From positions 62,001 through 126,000 of the forward strand of contig JACRJM010000001.1 in the NCBI GenBank assembly GCA_016219965.1: a stretch of 64,000 bases of DNA. Reading direction: 5' to 3'. The notes under the pieces were generated by a model. It was not told where the DNA came from and searched no databases. It worked only from the letters and a program-made list of their open reading frames with translations. This DNA is from Candidatus Schekmanbacteria bacterium (lineage in GTDB: Bacteria; Schekmanbacteria; GWA2-38-11; J061). The translations under genes were made by a program, and so were the position numbers. The first letter of the stretch is position 1. The number at the start of each line of letters is the position of its first letter. Shown here one piece after another: positions 24,127-33,981 of the stretch.

Positions 24127-27084
24127 ATGTGCGGAATCGTTGCTATATACTCTTACAGACAATCATCGCCTCCAGTTGACCGCGCCGAGCTTCTCCGCAT
24201 CCGCGACCGGATGACTGCCCGCGGCCCTGACGGCTGCGGTGAATGGTATTCGGCAGACGGCAAAGTAGGCATGGGACACCGCCGCCTTGCCATCATAGAC
24301 CTTTCCGAAACCGGCGCCCAGCCTATGCAAAGCTCCGATGGCAATCTCGTGATAGTATTCAACGGAGAGATTTACAATTACCGCGCTCTCCGCAGCTCCC
24401 TTGAGAAAAAGGGCTATCGTTTTCGCTCGGCCAGCGACACTGAAGTCCTGCTTAATCTCTATGCAGAAAAAGGCGCAGACATGCTGAACGACCTTCGCGG
24501 CATGTACGCCTTTGCCATCTGGGACGAGCGTGACAAGAGCCTTTTCCTTGCCCGCGACCCCTTTGGCATCAAACCACTCTACTATTCAGATAACGGGAAT
24601 ACGTTCCGCGTAGCATCACAGGTAAAGGCTCTCATTGCCGGCGGCGCCATAGACACCTCACCGGAGCCTGCTGGTCATGTAGGCTTCTTCCTCTGGGGGC
24701 ATGTCCCGGAACCTTTCACGTTCTTCAAGAGCATTAGCTCACTTCCTGCCGGTACATATATGCAGATTCGAGGCGGACAGAGACGCACAAAAACATTTTT
24801 CAGCATAAGGGATGAGCTTGCAGAGGCAAGCCTTACTCCGCTTGAACTGCCGCGCGAAAAGATAAGGGAAAGATTGCGGGATGCTCTTCTTGACAGTGTC
24901 AGCCATCATCTTGTGGCTGATGTGCCTGTGGGAGTTTTTCTCTCATCAGGACTTGATTCGACCACTCTCACTGCGCTTGCAACAGAAGCAGGTGCGGCGC
25001 AACTTCATTCAGCCACACTTGGTTTTAGGGAATACAAGGGTACAGAAGCTGATGAAACTATCCTCGCAGCAGAGGTTGCAAGGATTTACGGGACAACACA
25101 CAGCACAATATGGACAGAAAAAGCAGATTTTCAGGATGAGCTTACAAACATACTTGATGCAATGGACCGCCCTACCATTGACGGCGTTAACAGCTATTTT
25201 GTCAGCAGAGCCGCAGTGAAGGCAGGCTTAAAAGTTGCCCTTTCAGGGCTTGGCGGGGATGAATTATTCGGAAGCTATGAAAGTTTCAGACAGATACCGC
25301 AGATGGTAAGATTTCTTCGCCCATTTTCAACAATACCCGGTTTTGGTAAAGCATTTCGCGTTGTAAGTGCTCCTTTTCTAAAGCGCTTTACATCTCCCAA
25401 ATACGCGAGCCTCTTTGAGTATGGGGGAACTTACGGCGGCACATATCTGCTTCGCCGCGGGATGTTCATGCCCTGGGAGCTCCCAGAGTTACTTGACGGG
25501 GAAATGGTAAAAGAAGGCTGGCAGAAACTTCAGACGTTAATCAGACTTGAAGAAATTGTAAAAAATATTAGCTCGCCTTATTTAAAAGTTTCTGCCCTTG
25601 AGATGTGCTTGTATATGCGAAACCAGCTCCTTCGTGACACTGACTGGGCGAGCATGGCTCATTCGCTTGAAGTGCGTGTCCCTTTTCTAGATATGGGATT
25701 GCTTCATACTTTAGCGCCGCTCATGGCGTCCGGACATCCGCCAAATAAGCAGGATATGGCTTCAAGCCCGGTAAAAGCCCTTCCAGAAAAAGTCCTCAAC
25801 CGTGGGAAAACCGGATTTTCTGTGCCTGTCTATGAGTGGCTTTTGCAGGATCGCGAAGCTAAGGGAGAGAGGGGCTTGCGAGGATGGGCGAAGAAAGTTT
25901 ATCAAAGCTATACCCCCGCAAAACAGACATCACATTATCATGCGCCAATTTTACAGGATAGCCTTCAAAGTGAAACTGTAAAGAAAAATGCTCAAAAAGA
26001 ATCATTCAGTATTTTAACTCTTGTAACTGATGGCTTTGGAGGTCATGGCGGTATAGCTAAATTCAACCGGGATTTATTGACAGCGCTTTGCAAAATTTCA
26101 GGATGCAAAGAAGTAGTTGCAATTGCAAGGCTTATGCCTAATCAAAGCGAGCCAAAGCCTGCTAAACTTTCCTATGTAACAGATGGATTGAACAGCAAAA
26201 CAAAGTACATGTTCACTGTTTTAAAACAATTAACCTCAAATAAAAGCTACGATATCATTATATGCTGTCATATAAACCTTCTTCCTATCGCATATATTTG
26301 CAAGCTGATATGCAAAGCTCCTTTAGTTCTTATGCTCTACGGGATAGATGCATGGAATCCTGTAAACAAATACTTAATAAACAAGATTGATGGTTTTATT
26401 TCAATAAGCGAGATAACAACATCCCGTTTTCTTGCGTGGGCAAAAATTGATAAAAATAAGGGCTTCATTCTACCCTGCTCTGTTGATATAAATAGTTATG
26501 GCTCCGGACCTAAAAATCCTGCCTTACTGAAACGTTACGGCCTTGAAGGAAAAACTGTGCTTATGACCTTTGGGCGTCTTGTATCGAAAGAAAGATACAA
26601 AGGCTTTGACGAAGTTCTTGAAATATTACCTGACCTCGCAAAAGAGATTTCCAATATCGCCTACCTTATTGTTGGAGACGGCGATGACAGAAAACGGCTT
26701 GAGGCAAAAGCAGAACTGCTTGGTGTAAAAAATAGAGTAGTTTTTGCAGGAAAAATTTCGGAAGCAGAGAAAGCAGACCATTACCGGCTTGCAGATGTTT
26801 ATGTAATGCCAAGCCGTGGGGAGGGTTTTGGGATAGTCTATCTTGAAGCTATGGCATGCGGCATACCGGTCATTGGAAGTAAAGTTGACGGAAGCCGCGA
26901 GGCATTGAGAAATGGGGAATTGGGTATATTGGTTGACCCGAGCAATTGTTCTGAGTTAAAACAAGCCATTCTTACAGCCATCCTTAACAAGGAGAGGGTT
27001 GTGCCTGCCGGATTGTGCTATTTTTCTTTTGAGAGTTTTACCGGCTATTGCAACAATATAATGAAACAATTGCTTAAAGCTTAA
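24127..27084 (+). CDS. asnB: Asparagine synthetase-like protein fused to a GT4 glycosyltransferase
   Basis: 985 aa in one uninterrupted frame. Residues 1-190 are a class II glutamine amidotransferase with catalytic Cys2 (MCGIVAIY) and RMTARGPDG. Residues about 240-615 are the asparagine synthase domain with pyrophosphate loop SSGLDS at 273-278 and ALSGLGGDELFGSY. From about residue 626 a second protein begins (FSILTLVTDGFGGHGGIAKFNRDLL) and runs as a GT4 glycosyltransferase with donor motif PSRGEGFGIVYLEAMACGIPVIG. Stand-alone AsnB proteins of polysaccharide loci end near 620-640 aa, so this is a true fusion. It might amidate a sugar carboxylate and glycosylate the same intermediate. No Shine-Dalgarno is visible. 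Copies of its 5' end lie at 22283 and 23128. Confidence 0.88.
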   Translation: MCGIVAIYSYRQSSPPVDRAELLRIRDRMTARGPDGCGEWYSADGKVGMGHRRLAIIDLSETGAQPMQSSDGNLVIVFNGEIYNYRALRSSLEKKGYRFRSASDTEVLLNLYAEKGADMLNDLRGMYAFAIWDERDKSLFLARDPFGIKPLYYSDNGNTFRVASQVKALIAGGAIDTSPEPAGHVGFFLWGHVPEPFTFFKSISSLPAGTYMQIRGGQRRTKTFFSIRDELAEASLTPLELPREKIRERLRDALLDSVSHHLVADVPVGVFLSSGLDSTTLTALATEAGAAQLHSATLGFREYKGTEADETILAAEVARIYGTTHSTIWTEKADFQDELTNILDAMDRPTIDGVNSYFVSRAAVKAGLKVALSGLGGDELFGSYESFRQIPQMVRFLRPFSTIPGFGKAFRVVSAPFLKRFTSPKYASLFEYGGTYGGTYLLRRGMFMPWELPELLDGEMVKEGWQKLQTLIRLEEIVKNISSPYLKVSALEMCLYMRNQLLRDTDWASMAHSLEVRVPFLDMGLLHTLAPLMASGHPPNKQDMASSPVKALPEKVLNRGKTGFSVPVYEWLLQDREAKGERGLRGWAKKVYQSYTPAKQTSHYHAPILQDSLQSETVKKNAQKESFSILTLVTDGFGGHGGIAKFNRDLLTALCKISGCKEVVAIARLMPNQSEPKPAKLSYVTDGLNSKTKYMFTVLKQLTSNKSYDIIICCHINLLPIAYICKLICKAPLVLMLYGIDAWNPVNKYLINKIDGFISISEITTSRFLAWAKIDKNKGFILPCSVDINSYGSGPKNPALLKRYGLEGKTVLMTFGRLVSKERYKGFDEVLEILPDLAKEISNIAYLIVGDGDDRKRLEAKAELLGVKNRVVFAGKISEAEKADHYRLADVYVMPSRGEGFGIVYLEAMACGIPVIGSKVDGSREALRNGELGILVDPSNCSELKQAILTAILNKERVVPAGLCYFSFESFTGYCNNIMKQLLKA

Positions 27085-27106
27085 TTAATTGAAAGCATTT
27101 TTGTAA

Positions 27107-28558
27107 ATGAAATTTAAAAAAGTCTTACTTGTTAACTCAAACTATCCTAACAGTTTTTATACTATCCCGGTATGGCCCTTAGGTTTAGGATATATTGCTG
27201 AAACTCTGAAGCAAAGAGGTATTGAGTATAAAGTGATAGACTTAGGTTTTGCTGACAACTTGAAAAACTTTCATAAAAATATTTCTGATTTCCGCCCTGA
27301 TTTAATTGGTATCAGTTGCATGACGTCAAGATACAAACATCATTATGAGAAAATTAGAAATATAAAGAAAGCATTTCCTGATATCCCTATAGTCGCGGGT
27401 GGACCTCATATTTCAACTTTAAGGGAGAAAGTGCTTATTGACTGCCCAGAATTAGATTATGGGATCTCAGGGGAAGGTGAAGAAGCAATTATAGAGCTGT
27501 GCGAAGGTGCGGAGCATAAAGATATAAAAGGTCTATATTATAGAAACGGAAAAGAGGGTAAATATGAAGGTGACCGTGCGCGAATATCGGAGTTGGATAA
27601 TATCCCATTTCCAACATACGACGGATTTGAAATTGAAAAATACGATACAAAATCTATGAATATTCTTTCTTCAAGAGGCTGTCCTTATGATTGTATCTAT
27701 TGCTCTGTTAAACTTGCCATTGGCAGGAAGTGGAAGGCAAGAACAGCGATGAATGTTGTTGACGAGATAACATATTGGTATGAACTGGGGTATAGATTTT
27801 TTAATTTCAATGATGATGCCTTTAACGTTAATACAAAAAGGGTATATGATATCTGCGATGAAATAGAAAAAAGAAATCTGAAGATTGAACTGAATGCACC
27901 CAACGGGATGCGGGCTGACAAGGCAGACCTGGCATTACTGAAAAGAATGAAGGAAACAGGATTTAGTCATATTGCTTTGGGAGTAGAATCAGCTGATAAC
28001 AGAGTGCTTGAAAATATAAAAAAGGGCGAACGTATTGAGGAAATCGAAGAAACAATAAAAAACGCTTGCAATCTGGGCTTTGAAGTTGCGCTGTTTTTTC
28101 TTATTGGTTCTCCGGGTGAAGGAGAAAAAGAAATAGAAAAGTCATTTAAGCTGGCTAAGAAATATCCAATTGTTGATGTTAGGTTCTATAATCTTGTGCC
28201 TTTCCCAAATACTGAACTATTTGAATGGATTGACAGGAACAATTATTTTGTTCAGCTCCCTGAGGATTATCTTAATGGCAACATGCAGTGGCTGAACGAG
28301 CCAATTTTCTTTACTCCTGAGTTGAGTAGAGAAGCAAGGAAAAGCACATATAAGCGGGGATTGAAGATAGGGAAAAAACTGCGACGGCAATATACATTCA
28401 ATTATTATAATAAATGTCTTAAAAAACTTGGGCTGTTCAGCAAGCTATTTGCTTTCATGGCATCAAGAGATTTCGTGCAGTTTGTATTGTCTAAAAGCAA
28501 TGTCCTGAAGAAGGTTAGAATCTTATTTAAAAAGTATGAAATCTTTAAAAGAGTTTGA
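27107..28558 (+). CDS. B12-binding radical SAM protein (first)
   Basis: 483 aa. Residues 1-130 form a cobalamin-binding-type domain (PVWPLGLGYIAETLKQRG, PDLIGISCMTSRY, PIVAGGPHIST). The radical SAM CxxxCxxC motif is Cys192, Cys196, Cys199 in SSRGCPYDCIYC. ELNAPNGMRADKAD and ALGVESADNRVLENIKKG are typical of the BchE/P-methylase-like class. In polysaccharide loci such enzymes may methylate or rearrange sugars or lipid carriers; the substrate is not readable. Its stop overlaps the flippase start (TTGA). Confidence 0.87.
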   Translation: MKFKKVLLVNSNYPNSFYTIPVWPLGLGYIAETLKQRGIEYKVIDLGFADNLKNFHKNISDFRPDLIGISCMTSRYKHHYEKIRNIKKAFPDIPIVAGGPHISTLREKVLIDCPELDYGISGEGEEAIIELCEGAEHKDIKGLYYRNGKEGKYEGDRARISELDNIPFPTYDGFEIEKYDTKSMNILSSRGCPYDCIYCSVKLAIGRKWKARTAMNVVDEITYWYELGYRFFNFNDDAFNVNTKRVYDICDEIEKRNLKIELNAPNGMRADKADLALLKRMKETGFSHIALGVESADNRVLENIKKGERIEEIEETIKNACNLGFEVALFFLIGSPGEGEKEIEKSFKLAKKYPIVDVRFYNLVPFPNTELFEWIDRNNYFVQLPEDYLNGNMQWLNEPIFFTPELSREARKSTYKRGLKIGKKLRRQYTFNYYNKCLKKLGLFSKLFAFMASRDFVQFVLSKSNVLKKVRILFKKYEIFKRV

Positions 28559-29859
28559 TTATTTTTAAAGAAAATAAAATAAAACTTAAATCAGCACCAA
28601 TAAAAAAGCGCCTTTTGGGCGAGGGGTTATGGGTCGCATCAGGTCAAATTATGGCTGCTTTAGGTCTTCTCATCGGTACTCGTTTTTTAACAGAGTATTT
28701 CCCTCCAGCTGTTTTCGGCAAGGTTAATCTGCTTCTGGGTGTGTCCGCGTTTTTCTACAGCCTGTTATGTGTGCCTTTAATGCAAGCAATGTTCAAGTTA
28801 TATCCCACCATGTCAGGGGAAGGGAAAGTGCCGCATTTGAGGCGTAACATAACCTCATTATTGTCCCGGATCACCGGTTCATTAGTTATCATTATACTTT
28901 TAACTGGCGGCATTTATAGTTTTATTTATGAGACTTCGATTTGGATATTCATTATCCTTGCTGGTTTGCTTGCAGTTGACGTGACACGTGGGACTGAGAC
29001 AAATTTCTTTAGTGCAGCCAGAAGGCATAAACCTTTTGCGCTTTGGATTTCTGCGGAGGCGTGGTTGAGACCTGCAATCGCAATATTATTATTGGGTTTT
29101 TTTAATGTTGAAGCACAAACCTTGTTATTTGGATATTTAATTGCTTCTTCAATTATTATACTAATTTATTTTATATTTATAAAACGTGAAGGTGTAGCAG
29201 AGGAGGCTAACAAAGCAAAGATAGACAAACAGCTGGTTCAGGAAATAAAACAGTATGCATTACCTTTAATGCCTTTGGCTGTTTTAGGATGGATCAGTGG
29301 GCTAAGTGATAGATATTTCATTGGCGGACTTATAGGTTTCGAACAAGTTGGAATTTATGCTGCAATTTACGGGTTAATAAGCCGTCCATTCCTAATGCTA
29401 AGCACTATTATGGATTACACTTTACGACCTCTGTATTTTGATGCAATATATAAAGAAGATAAAGTTCTTGAAAAAAAGACATTTAGATATTGGATTTTGT
29501 TTGTTATTTTAGCGTGTTTTTCAGGCGTGCTGGTTGTTGCAATCTTTAGTGATACTATAGTTTATATTTTACTGGCTGAGAAGTATCGTTCAGGAAGTCA
29601 ACTTATTCCATGGATTGCAATTGGCTATAGTCTGTTTGTAATAAGCCAGGTTTTTGAAAAGCCATGCTATGCTTACAAAAAAACAAATTTTATACTTGCT
29701 ATACAGATAACTGGTGCAATAGCAAGTTTTTGCATAGAAATACCTGCAATTTATTACTTCGGCTTAATCGGGGCAGCAATGGCAATACCAATTTATTTCA
29801 GTATTCAGCTTGTAACATCAATCTATTGCGCTAAAAAAGTTCTTGGAGATTTTATATAG
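28555..29859 (+). CDS. Oligosaccharide flippase (Wzx-like)
   Basis: 434 aa with about 12 hydrophobic segments and the N-terminal LLGEGLWVASGQIMAALGLLIGTRFL typical of MOP-superfamily polysaccharide flippases. The second half opens with QYALPLMPLAVLGWISGLSDRYFIGG, matching the internal repeat of the family. It is predicted to move the lipid-linked repeat unit across the inner membrane. The TTG start overlaps the stop of the radical SAM gene. The gene is markedly AT-rich, like the polymerase after it. Confidence 0.85.
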   Translation: MIIFKENKIKLKSAPIKKRLLGEGLWVASGQIMAALGLLIGTRFLTEYFPPAVFGKVNLLLGVSAFFYSLLCVPLMQAMFKLYPTMSGEGKVPHLRRNITSLLSRITGSLVIIILLTGGIYSFIYETSIWIFIILAGLLAVDVTRGTETNFFSAARRHKPFALWISAEAWLRPAIAILLLGFFNVEAQTLLFGYLIASSIIILIYFIFIKREGVAEEANKAKIDKQLVQEIKQYALPLMPLAVLGWISGLSDRYFIGGLIGFEQVGIYAAIYGLISRPFLMLSTIMDYTLRPLYFDAIYKEDKVLEKKTFRYWILFVILACFSGVLVVAIFSDTIVYILLAEKYRSGSQLIPWIAIGYSLFVISQVFEKPCYAYKKTNFILAIQITGAIASFCIEIPAIYYFGLIGAAMAIPIYFSIQLVTSIYCAKKVLGDFI

Positions 29860-29892
29860 AAGGTCAGTCAACATAACTAACAAAATAAATCT

Positions 29893-31308
29893 ATGATATA
29901 TTGTATATCTATTCTAATTTTAACAATAAATCTATCATTTGTTTTTTATATATTTTTCATTAAAAAAGCCAATTTGATATTGGCATTTCATTTGACAGAG
30001 TTTTTTGTTTTATACAATCTGTTAACTGTCTTAAATATTTTTACACAGATGACAAGATATGAGCTGTCTATATATATTGGCATGTTATCTTATAGCATAA
30101 TATATTCAATCATCTTTTTATTTTTATGGATGGTTTTATCAAATCATTTGCCCAAAAATTATAAGATATTAAGTTGTTTAAAAAATATTAATCTAAATAT
30201 TATATCATACACAGTAAGTAGCTGGGTATTTTTCAAAGCATATCTATTTATAAAATATGGCTATAGAAGTTTAAGAATTTTCCAGCTATTCATATATAGA
30301 GGTGAGTCAGAGGCTCTTGCATATTGGGAATATGTAACAAGTGGATTATTAACATATATGGCAATTGGATGTTTTTTTGTTTTTATGGTTCATGTTCTTA
30401 TTGAACCTGCCAGAACACTTAAATTAAGAAATATATTACCTCTAAGTTTTTTTGCTTTATTCTATATTTTATTGGGAGAGGCTTCAGTTGGTGCAAGGAG
30501 ATTTATTTTAGCAAGCATAATTTTTTCAGTTTTAACTTATGTCTTGGAAAAAAATTATAATATTAAACAGTTTATTAAACCGAAGTATTTTACAACCTTA
30601 TTACTTATCTGTTTAATTCCATTTATTTTTTCTTTCTATTACCAGCATATCAGAACAAATTTTTATAACTCGGATATCTCAGCACTTCTTGCATCTGATA
30701 GTCTTTCTAACAGGTTAAAAGGAATGGTCATGTATTTAACTCCGTCTATGGTGGAAGAAGTTACGCAAGCAGAGCAGATAACACAACTCAGAAAGGGAGT
30801 TTTTGATTTACTTTATAGCGTCGTTGAAAAACAGTGGGATGTTGGAAAAAAAGGTTATGGTGTTATTACATTAAGTACTCTTGATAACATAGTTCCGAGA
30901 GCTTTTAATTCAGAGAAACAATATAAATCTGCTGACGAGCTAACGGTAAATATTATTGGCATTTCCCCCGGAGAATTTGACTATACCGAGTTAGATCTTC
31001 CAACAAGTGTTATGTCAATTTTTGAGGCGGATTTTGGGCTGATAGGGCTTTTATTTGCGCCAATTCTTTATTTTGTATTTATAGTTTTTTATATTTTGCA
31101 GTTTGTAAAATACAATGACAAAAATCAGGTTATAAGTCTTGCTGCATTGGGCTTGCTATTAGTTACTGCAAGCAATATAGAAGTTCAAATAGATACCTTC
31201 TTCTCAAATTTAAGAGATTATATATTGCTGATAATTATATTAACAATTTTAAGCTTTTTAAAACTTAGTATCTTTGAAATATTTAATCAAAAGAAAGTTG
31301 CTAAATAG
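29893..31308 (+). CDS. Polytopic membrane protein, putative O-antigen polymerase (Wzy-like)
   Basis: 471 aa, about 10-12 transmembrane segments with a large loop between the late segments (about residues 240-345, ending ...NIIGISPGEFDYTELDLPTS). Topology, size and position just after a flippase and before glycosyltransferases match Wzy polymerases, whose sequences are otherwise too divergent to recognise. Very low GC, the lowest in the window by eye, consistent with transfer. Function inferred mainly from topology and context. Confidence 0.7.
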   Translation: MIYCISILILTINLSFVFYIFFIKKANLILAFHLTEFFVLYNLLTVLNIFTQMTRYELSIYIGMLSYSIIYSIIFLFLWMVLSNHLPKNYKILSCLKNINLNIISYTVSSWVFFKAYLFIKYGYRSLRIFQLFIYRGESEALAYWEYVTSGLLTYMAIGCFFVFMVHVLIEPARTLKLRNILPLSFFALFYILLGEASVGARRFILASIIFSVLTYVLEKNYNIKQFIKPKYFTTLLLICLIPFIFSFYYQHIRTNFYNSDISALLASDSLSNRLKGMVMYLTPSMVEEVTQAEQITQLRKGVFDLLYSVVEKQWDVGKKGYGVITLSTLDNIVPRAFNSEKQYKSADELTVNIIGISPGEFDYTELDLPTSVMSIFEADFGLIGLLFAPILYFVFIVFYILQFVKYNDKNQVISLAALGLLLVTASNIEVQIDTFFSNLRDYILLIIILTILSFLKLSIFEIFNQKKVAK

Positions 31309-31336
31309 TCATACAAAATAATTTTAATAAATAGAA

Positions 31337-32470
31337 ATGAAAATCCTTATTCATGCTCTCGGCGCAAATATGGGCGGCGCAATGCGTCATCTCACCAACT
31401 TCATACCTGAACTTGGCAGTCAGGATAAAGAAAATGAATATGTTTTTCTGGTGCGAAACTCTTTCCCTGAAATTCACTCATCTCAAAATATAAAAATTGA
31501 GCTCACGGCAGATTCAAGAGCATCCTCCCCATTTGCCCGTCTGATTGATGATATATGGTATTTGCCTAAGAAAATAGAAAAAGAAAACTTTGATGTGGTT
31601 GTCTCATTGACTAATTTTGGTCCTGTGTGGTGCCCGGTGCCGCATATATTTTTTCAGCGGAATCCTCTTTATTACTGCAAATATTATCTTTCACAGATCA
31701 AGGGGAAAACAAAAAGGGAAATTTTTCTTAGGAGAAAAGTAGCTGTTGAATCAATAAAACGGGCTGATTTGGTTGTAACGCCAAGCGATGCTATGACTGA
31801 CATGATAAAAGAAACATGTCCATCAGTAAGGAATAAGAAATTTAAAACACTTTATCATGGATTTGATAAGCAATCTTTGCAGGAACAGCTTGATGAACAA
31901 TATGCGAAGCTTCTTAAAGTCAATGGATATAAAATTCTTTATCCCACGCATCCGGGACTGCATAAAGGATTTGACGTATTATTTGAAATACTCGCTTCTC
32001 TAAAAAATGAGGGATTGAACTATTGTTTTTTCTCAACAATAGCTCATGAAGATTTGCCCCGTGAAGTGGAACGGTATGAAAGAATAATAGATAAACTTGG
32101 TATTAATGACCGCGTTGTTTTTATGGGCAGAGTCCCGCAAAGACAAATGGGAACTCTTTATGAGCAGTGCGATTTAATGCTTTATCCTTCTTTGTGCGAG
32201 TCTTTTGGATTCTCAATGATTGAAGCAATGGGGCATGGGTTGCCTATAGTTGCAGCAGAGACCGCTATCAACAAGGAGATTTGCGGCACCGGGGCAAATT
32301 ATTATGAACCTCTTGATGTACGTTCAGGGGTAGAAGCTGTTTTAAAAACTTTAAAACCTGATGCTTCAGAGGCGCTTAGAAAAAATGGCGAAGCAAGAGT
32401 AAAGTCATTTGACTGGAGCTGGAAGAGATATACAAGAGAGTTTATTGAAACAGTATCAAGTGTCTTATAA
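31337..32470 (+). CDS. GT4-family glycosyltransferase
   Basis: 377 aa, GT-B fold. MKILIHALGANMGGAMRHLTNFIPEL provides the acceptor-side glycine-rich turn, and CDLMLYPSLCESFGFSMIEAMGHGLPIVAAE the EX7E donor-binding motif. HPGLHKGFDVLFEIL is the linker before the nucleotide domain. Predicted cytoplasmic, adding one sugar of the repeat unit. Confidence 0.9.
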   Translation: MKILIHALGANMGGAMRHLTNFIPELGSQDKENEYVFLVRNSFPEIHSSQNIKIELTADSRASSPFARLIDDIWYLPKKIEKENFDVVVSLTNFGPVWCPVPHIFFQRNPLYYCKYYLSQIKGKTKREIFLRRKVAVESIKRADLVVTPSDAMTDMIKETCPSVRNKKFKTLYHGFDKQSLQEQLDEQYAKLLKVNGYKILYPTHPGLHKGFDVLFEILASLKNEGLNYCFFSTIAHEDLPREVERYERIIDKLGINDRVVFMGRVPQRQMGTLYEQCDLMLYPSLCESFGFSMIEAMGHGLPIVAAETAINKEICGTGANYYEPLDVRSGVEAVLKTLKPDASEALRKNGEARVKSFDWSWKRYTREFIETVSSVL

Positions 32471-32491
32471 ACAAATTTATTGATTAGAGAT

Positions 32492-33961
32492 ATGAAAATA
32501 CTTTTCTATTATCCGACATCCTGTAGCACAGAGCCTGAACCTACCGGCGGTATCGGAATCTTAATTGCCATAGCACGCGAGTTGGGCCATGAAATTGAAT
32601 TCTATGATTATGACCATCATAGAAAGCTTTTTAACTTTGAGGATATTTTTAAAGAATTCAATCCTGATGTTTTTGCCGTTAGCTGCATGACGCCGCAGTA
32701 TTATTTTGCTCAGCAGGCTATCAGTTTTGCAAAAGAAAAATCTCCATCCTGTATTACGATTATTGGGGGTCCTCATGCATCAGCATTACCGGTTGAGACA
32801 CTTCAGGAAATCAATGGGCTGGATTTTCTGTGTGAAGGGGAAGGAGAAAAAACATTTAAAGATTTTTTAAATTACCTTGAGCAAGGCCAAAACTCTTCTC
32901 CTGATATTAGTGGTCTTTATTATAAAAAAAATGGGAAAATCATTGTCCCAAAACCACAGACATTATTGACTTCAGCTGAATTAGACAATCTCCCAATGGC
33001 TGCATGGGATGTCATTTTTAAGCATGGTCCTTACAAGCAAAAAGTCAATTATACAGAAGATGCAGTGCCTGTATTTTCCGTAATTACAGCGAGGGGTTGT
33101 CCATATGAATGTACTTTTTGCGATGAAAAAAGTATTTGGAAAAGGAAAATCAGGGAAAGAAGCATTGAGAATGTAATAAAAGAAATTCAGTACTTAGTAC
33201 AAAACTATAAAGCGGAACATTTTAATATCCTTGATGATACTTTCACTATGAAAGCAGAACGGGTGAAGGAGTTCTGCAGTAAAGTTAAAGCTCTTAACAT
33301 CTCTTACAGGATAACTGCGAAAGTGAATACAGTAAATAGTGAGATGCTGGAAGCACTCGCAGGAAGCGGCTGTAAACTGGTTGCATATGGCGTGGAATCG
33401 GGGGATGAGAATGTTTTAAAGATAATGAAAAAACACCAAAGCCTGGACAGCGTACGGAAGGCTTTTGAGCTGACCAATAACGCAGGCATGACATCTTATG
33501 CTTTATGTATGGTGGGAAATATTGGAGAAGACTTTGAAGCAGTAAAAAAGACCGCGCAGTTTGTTAAGGATATCAATGCAACGCTTTTTTCAGCAGCAAT
33601 TATGACGCCCTATCCCGGCAGTGAAAACTATAAAATTTGCGAGCAAAATAACTGGATCATCACAAAAGATTGGAGCAAGTGGTGCCCTTCGCCTATCAGA
33701 CTGAAAAATTGGGAACCGGTGGCAAGAACTGACAAGATGGATAAGGAATTGATGCTTAAATCTTACTACTATTTGAATAACAGGTTCATGTATATACGTT
33801 TTCGCAGAAGGTATGGGACATTTTATTTATTGAATCCTAATTTTTACAGAACAGAAATTTTAAAAAGACTTCAGGGAATTGGGTTAACAGCATTTCTTAA
33901 ACATATCATACAACTCATAAAAGTTTCTTTTTCAAATAATAGTACCAAACAGGAATCATAA
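32492..33961 (+). CDS. B12-binding radical SAM protein (second)
   Basis: 489 aa from ATG 32492; a TTG four codons upstream is less likely. The N-terminal B12-binding-type domain shows PDVFAVSCMTPQYYFAQQ and ITIIGGPHASALPVETL. The cluster motif is Cys203, Cys207, Cys210 in TARGCPYECTFC. VAYGVESGDENVLKIMKKHQ is the substrate-side TIM-barrel region. Similar architecture to the 27107 gene but clearly diverged, so the two probably act on different positions or steps. Flanked by glycosyltransferases. Confidence 0.87.
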   Translation: MKILFYYPTSCSTEPEPTGGIGILIAIARELGHEIEFYDYDHHRKLFNFEDIFKEFNPDVFAVSCMTPQYYFAQQAISFAKEKSPSCITIIGGPHASALPVETLQEINGLDFLCEGEGEKTFKDFLNYLEQGQNSSPDISGLYYKKNGKIIVPKPQTLLTSAELDNLPMAAWDVIFKHGPYKQKVNYTEDAVPVFSVITARGCPYECTFCDEKSIWKRKIRERSIENVIKEIQYLVQNYKAEHFNILDDTFTMKAERVKEFCSKVKALNISYRITAKVNTVNSEMLEALAGSGCKLVAYGVESGDENVLKIMKKHQSLDSVRKAFELTNNAGMTSYALCMVGNIGEDFEAVKKTAQFVKDINATLFSAAIMTPYPGSENYKICEQNNWIITKDWSKWCPSPIRLKNWEPVARTDKMDKELMLKSYYYLNNRFMYIRFRRRYGTFYLLNPNFYRTEILKRLQGIGLTAFLKHIIQLIKVSFSNNSTKQES

Positions 33962-33981
33962 CAGATAAGAGTTTTTTAAGA

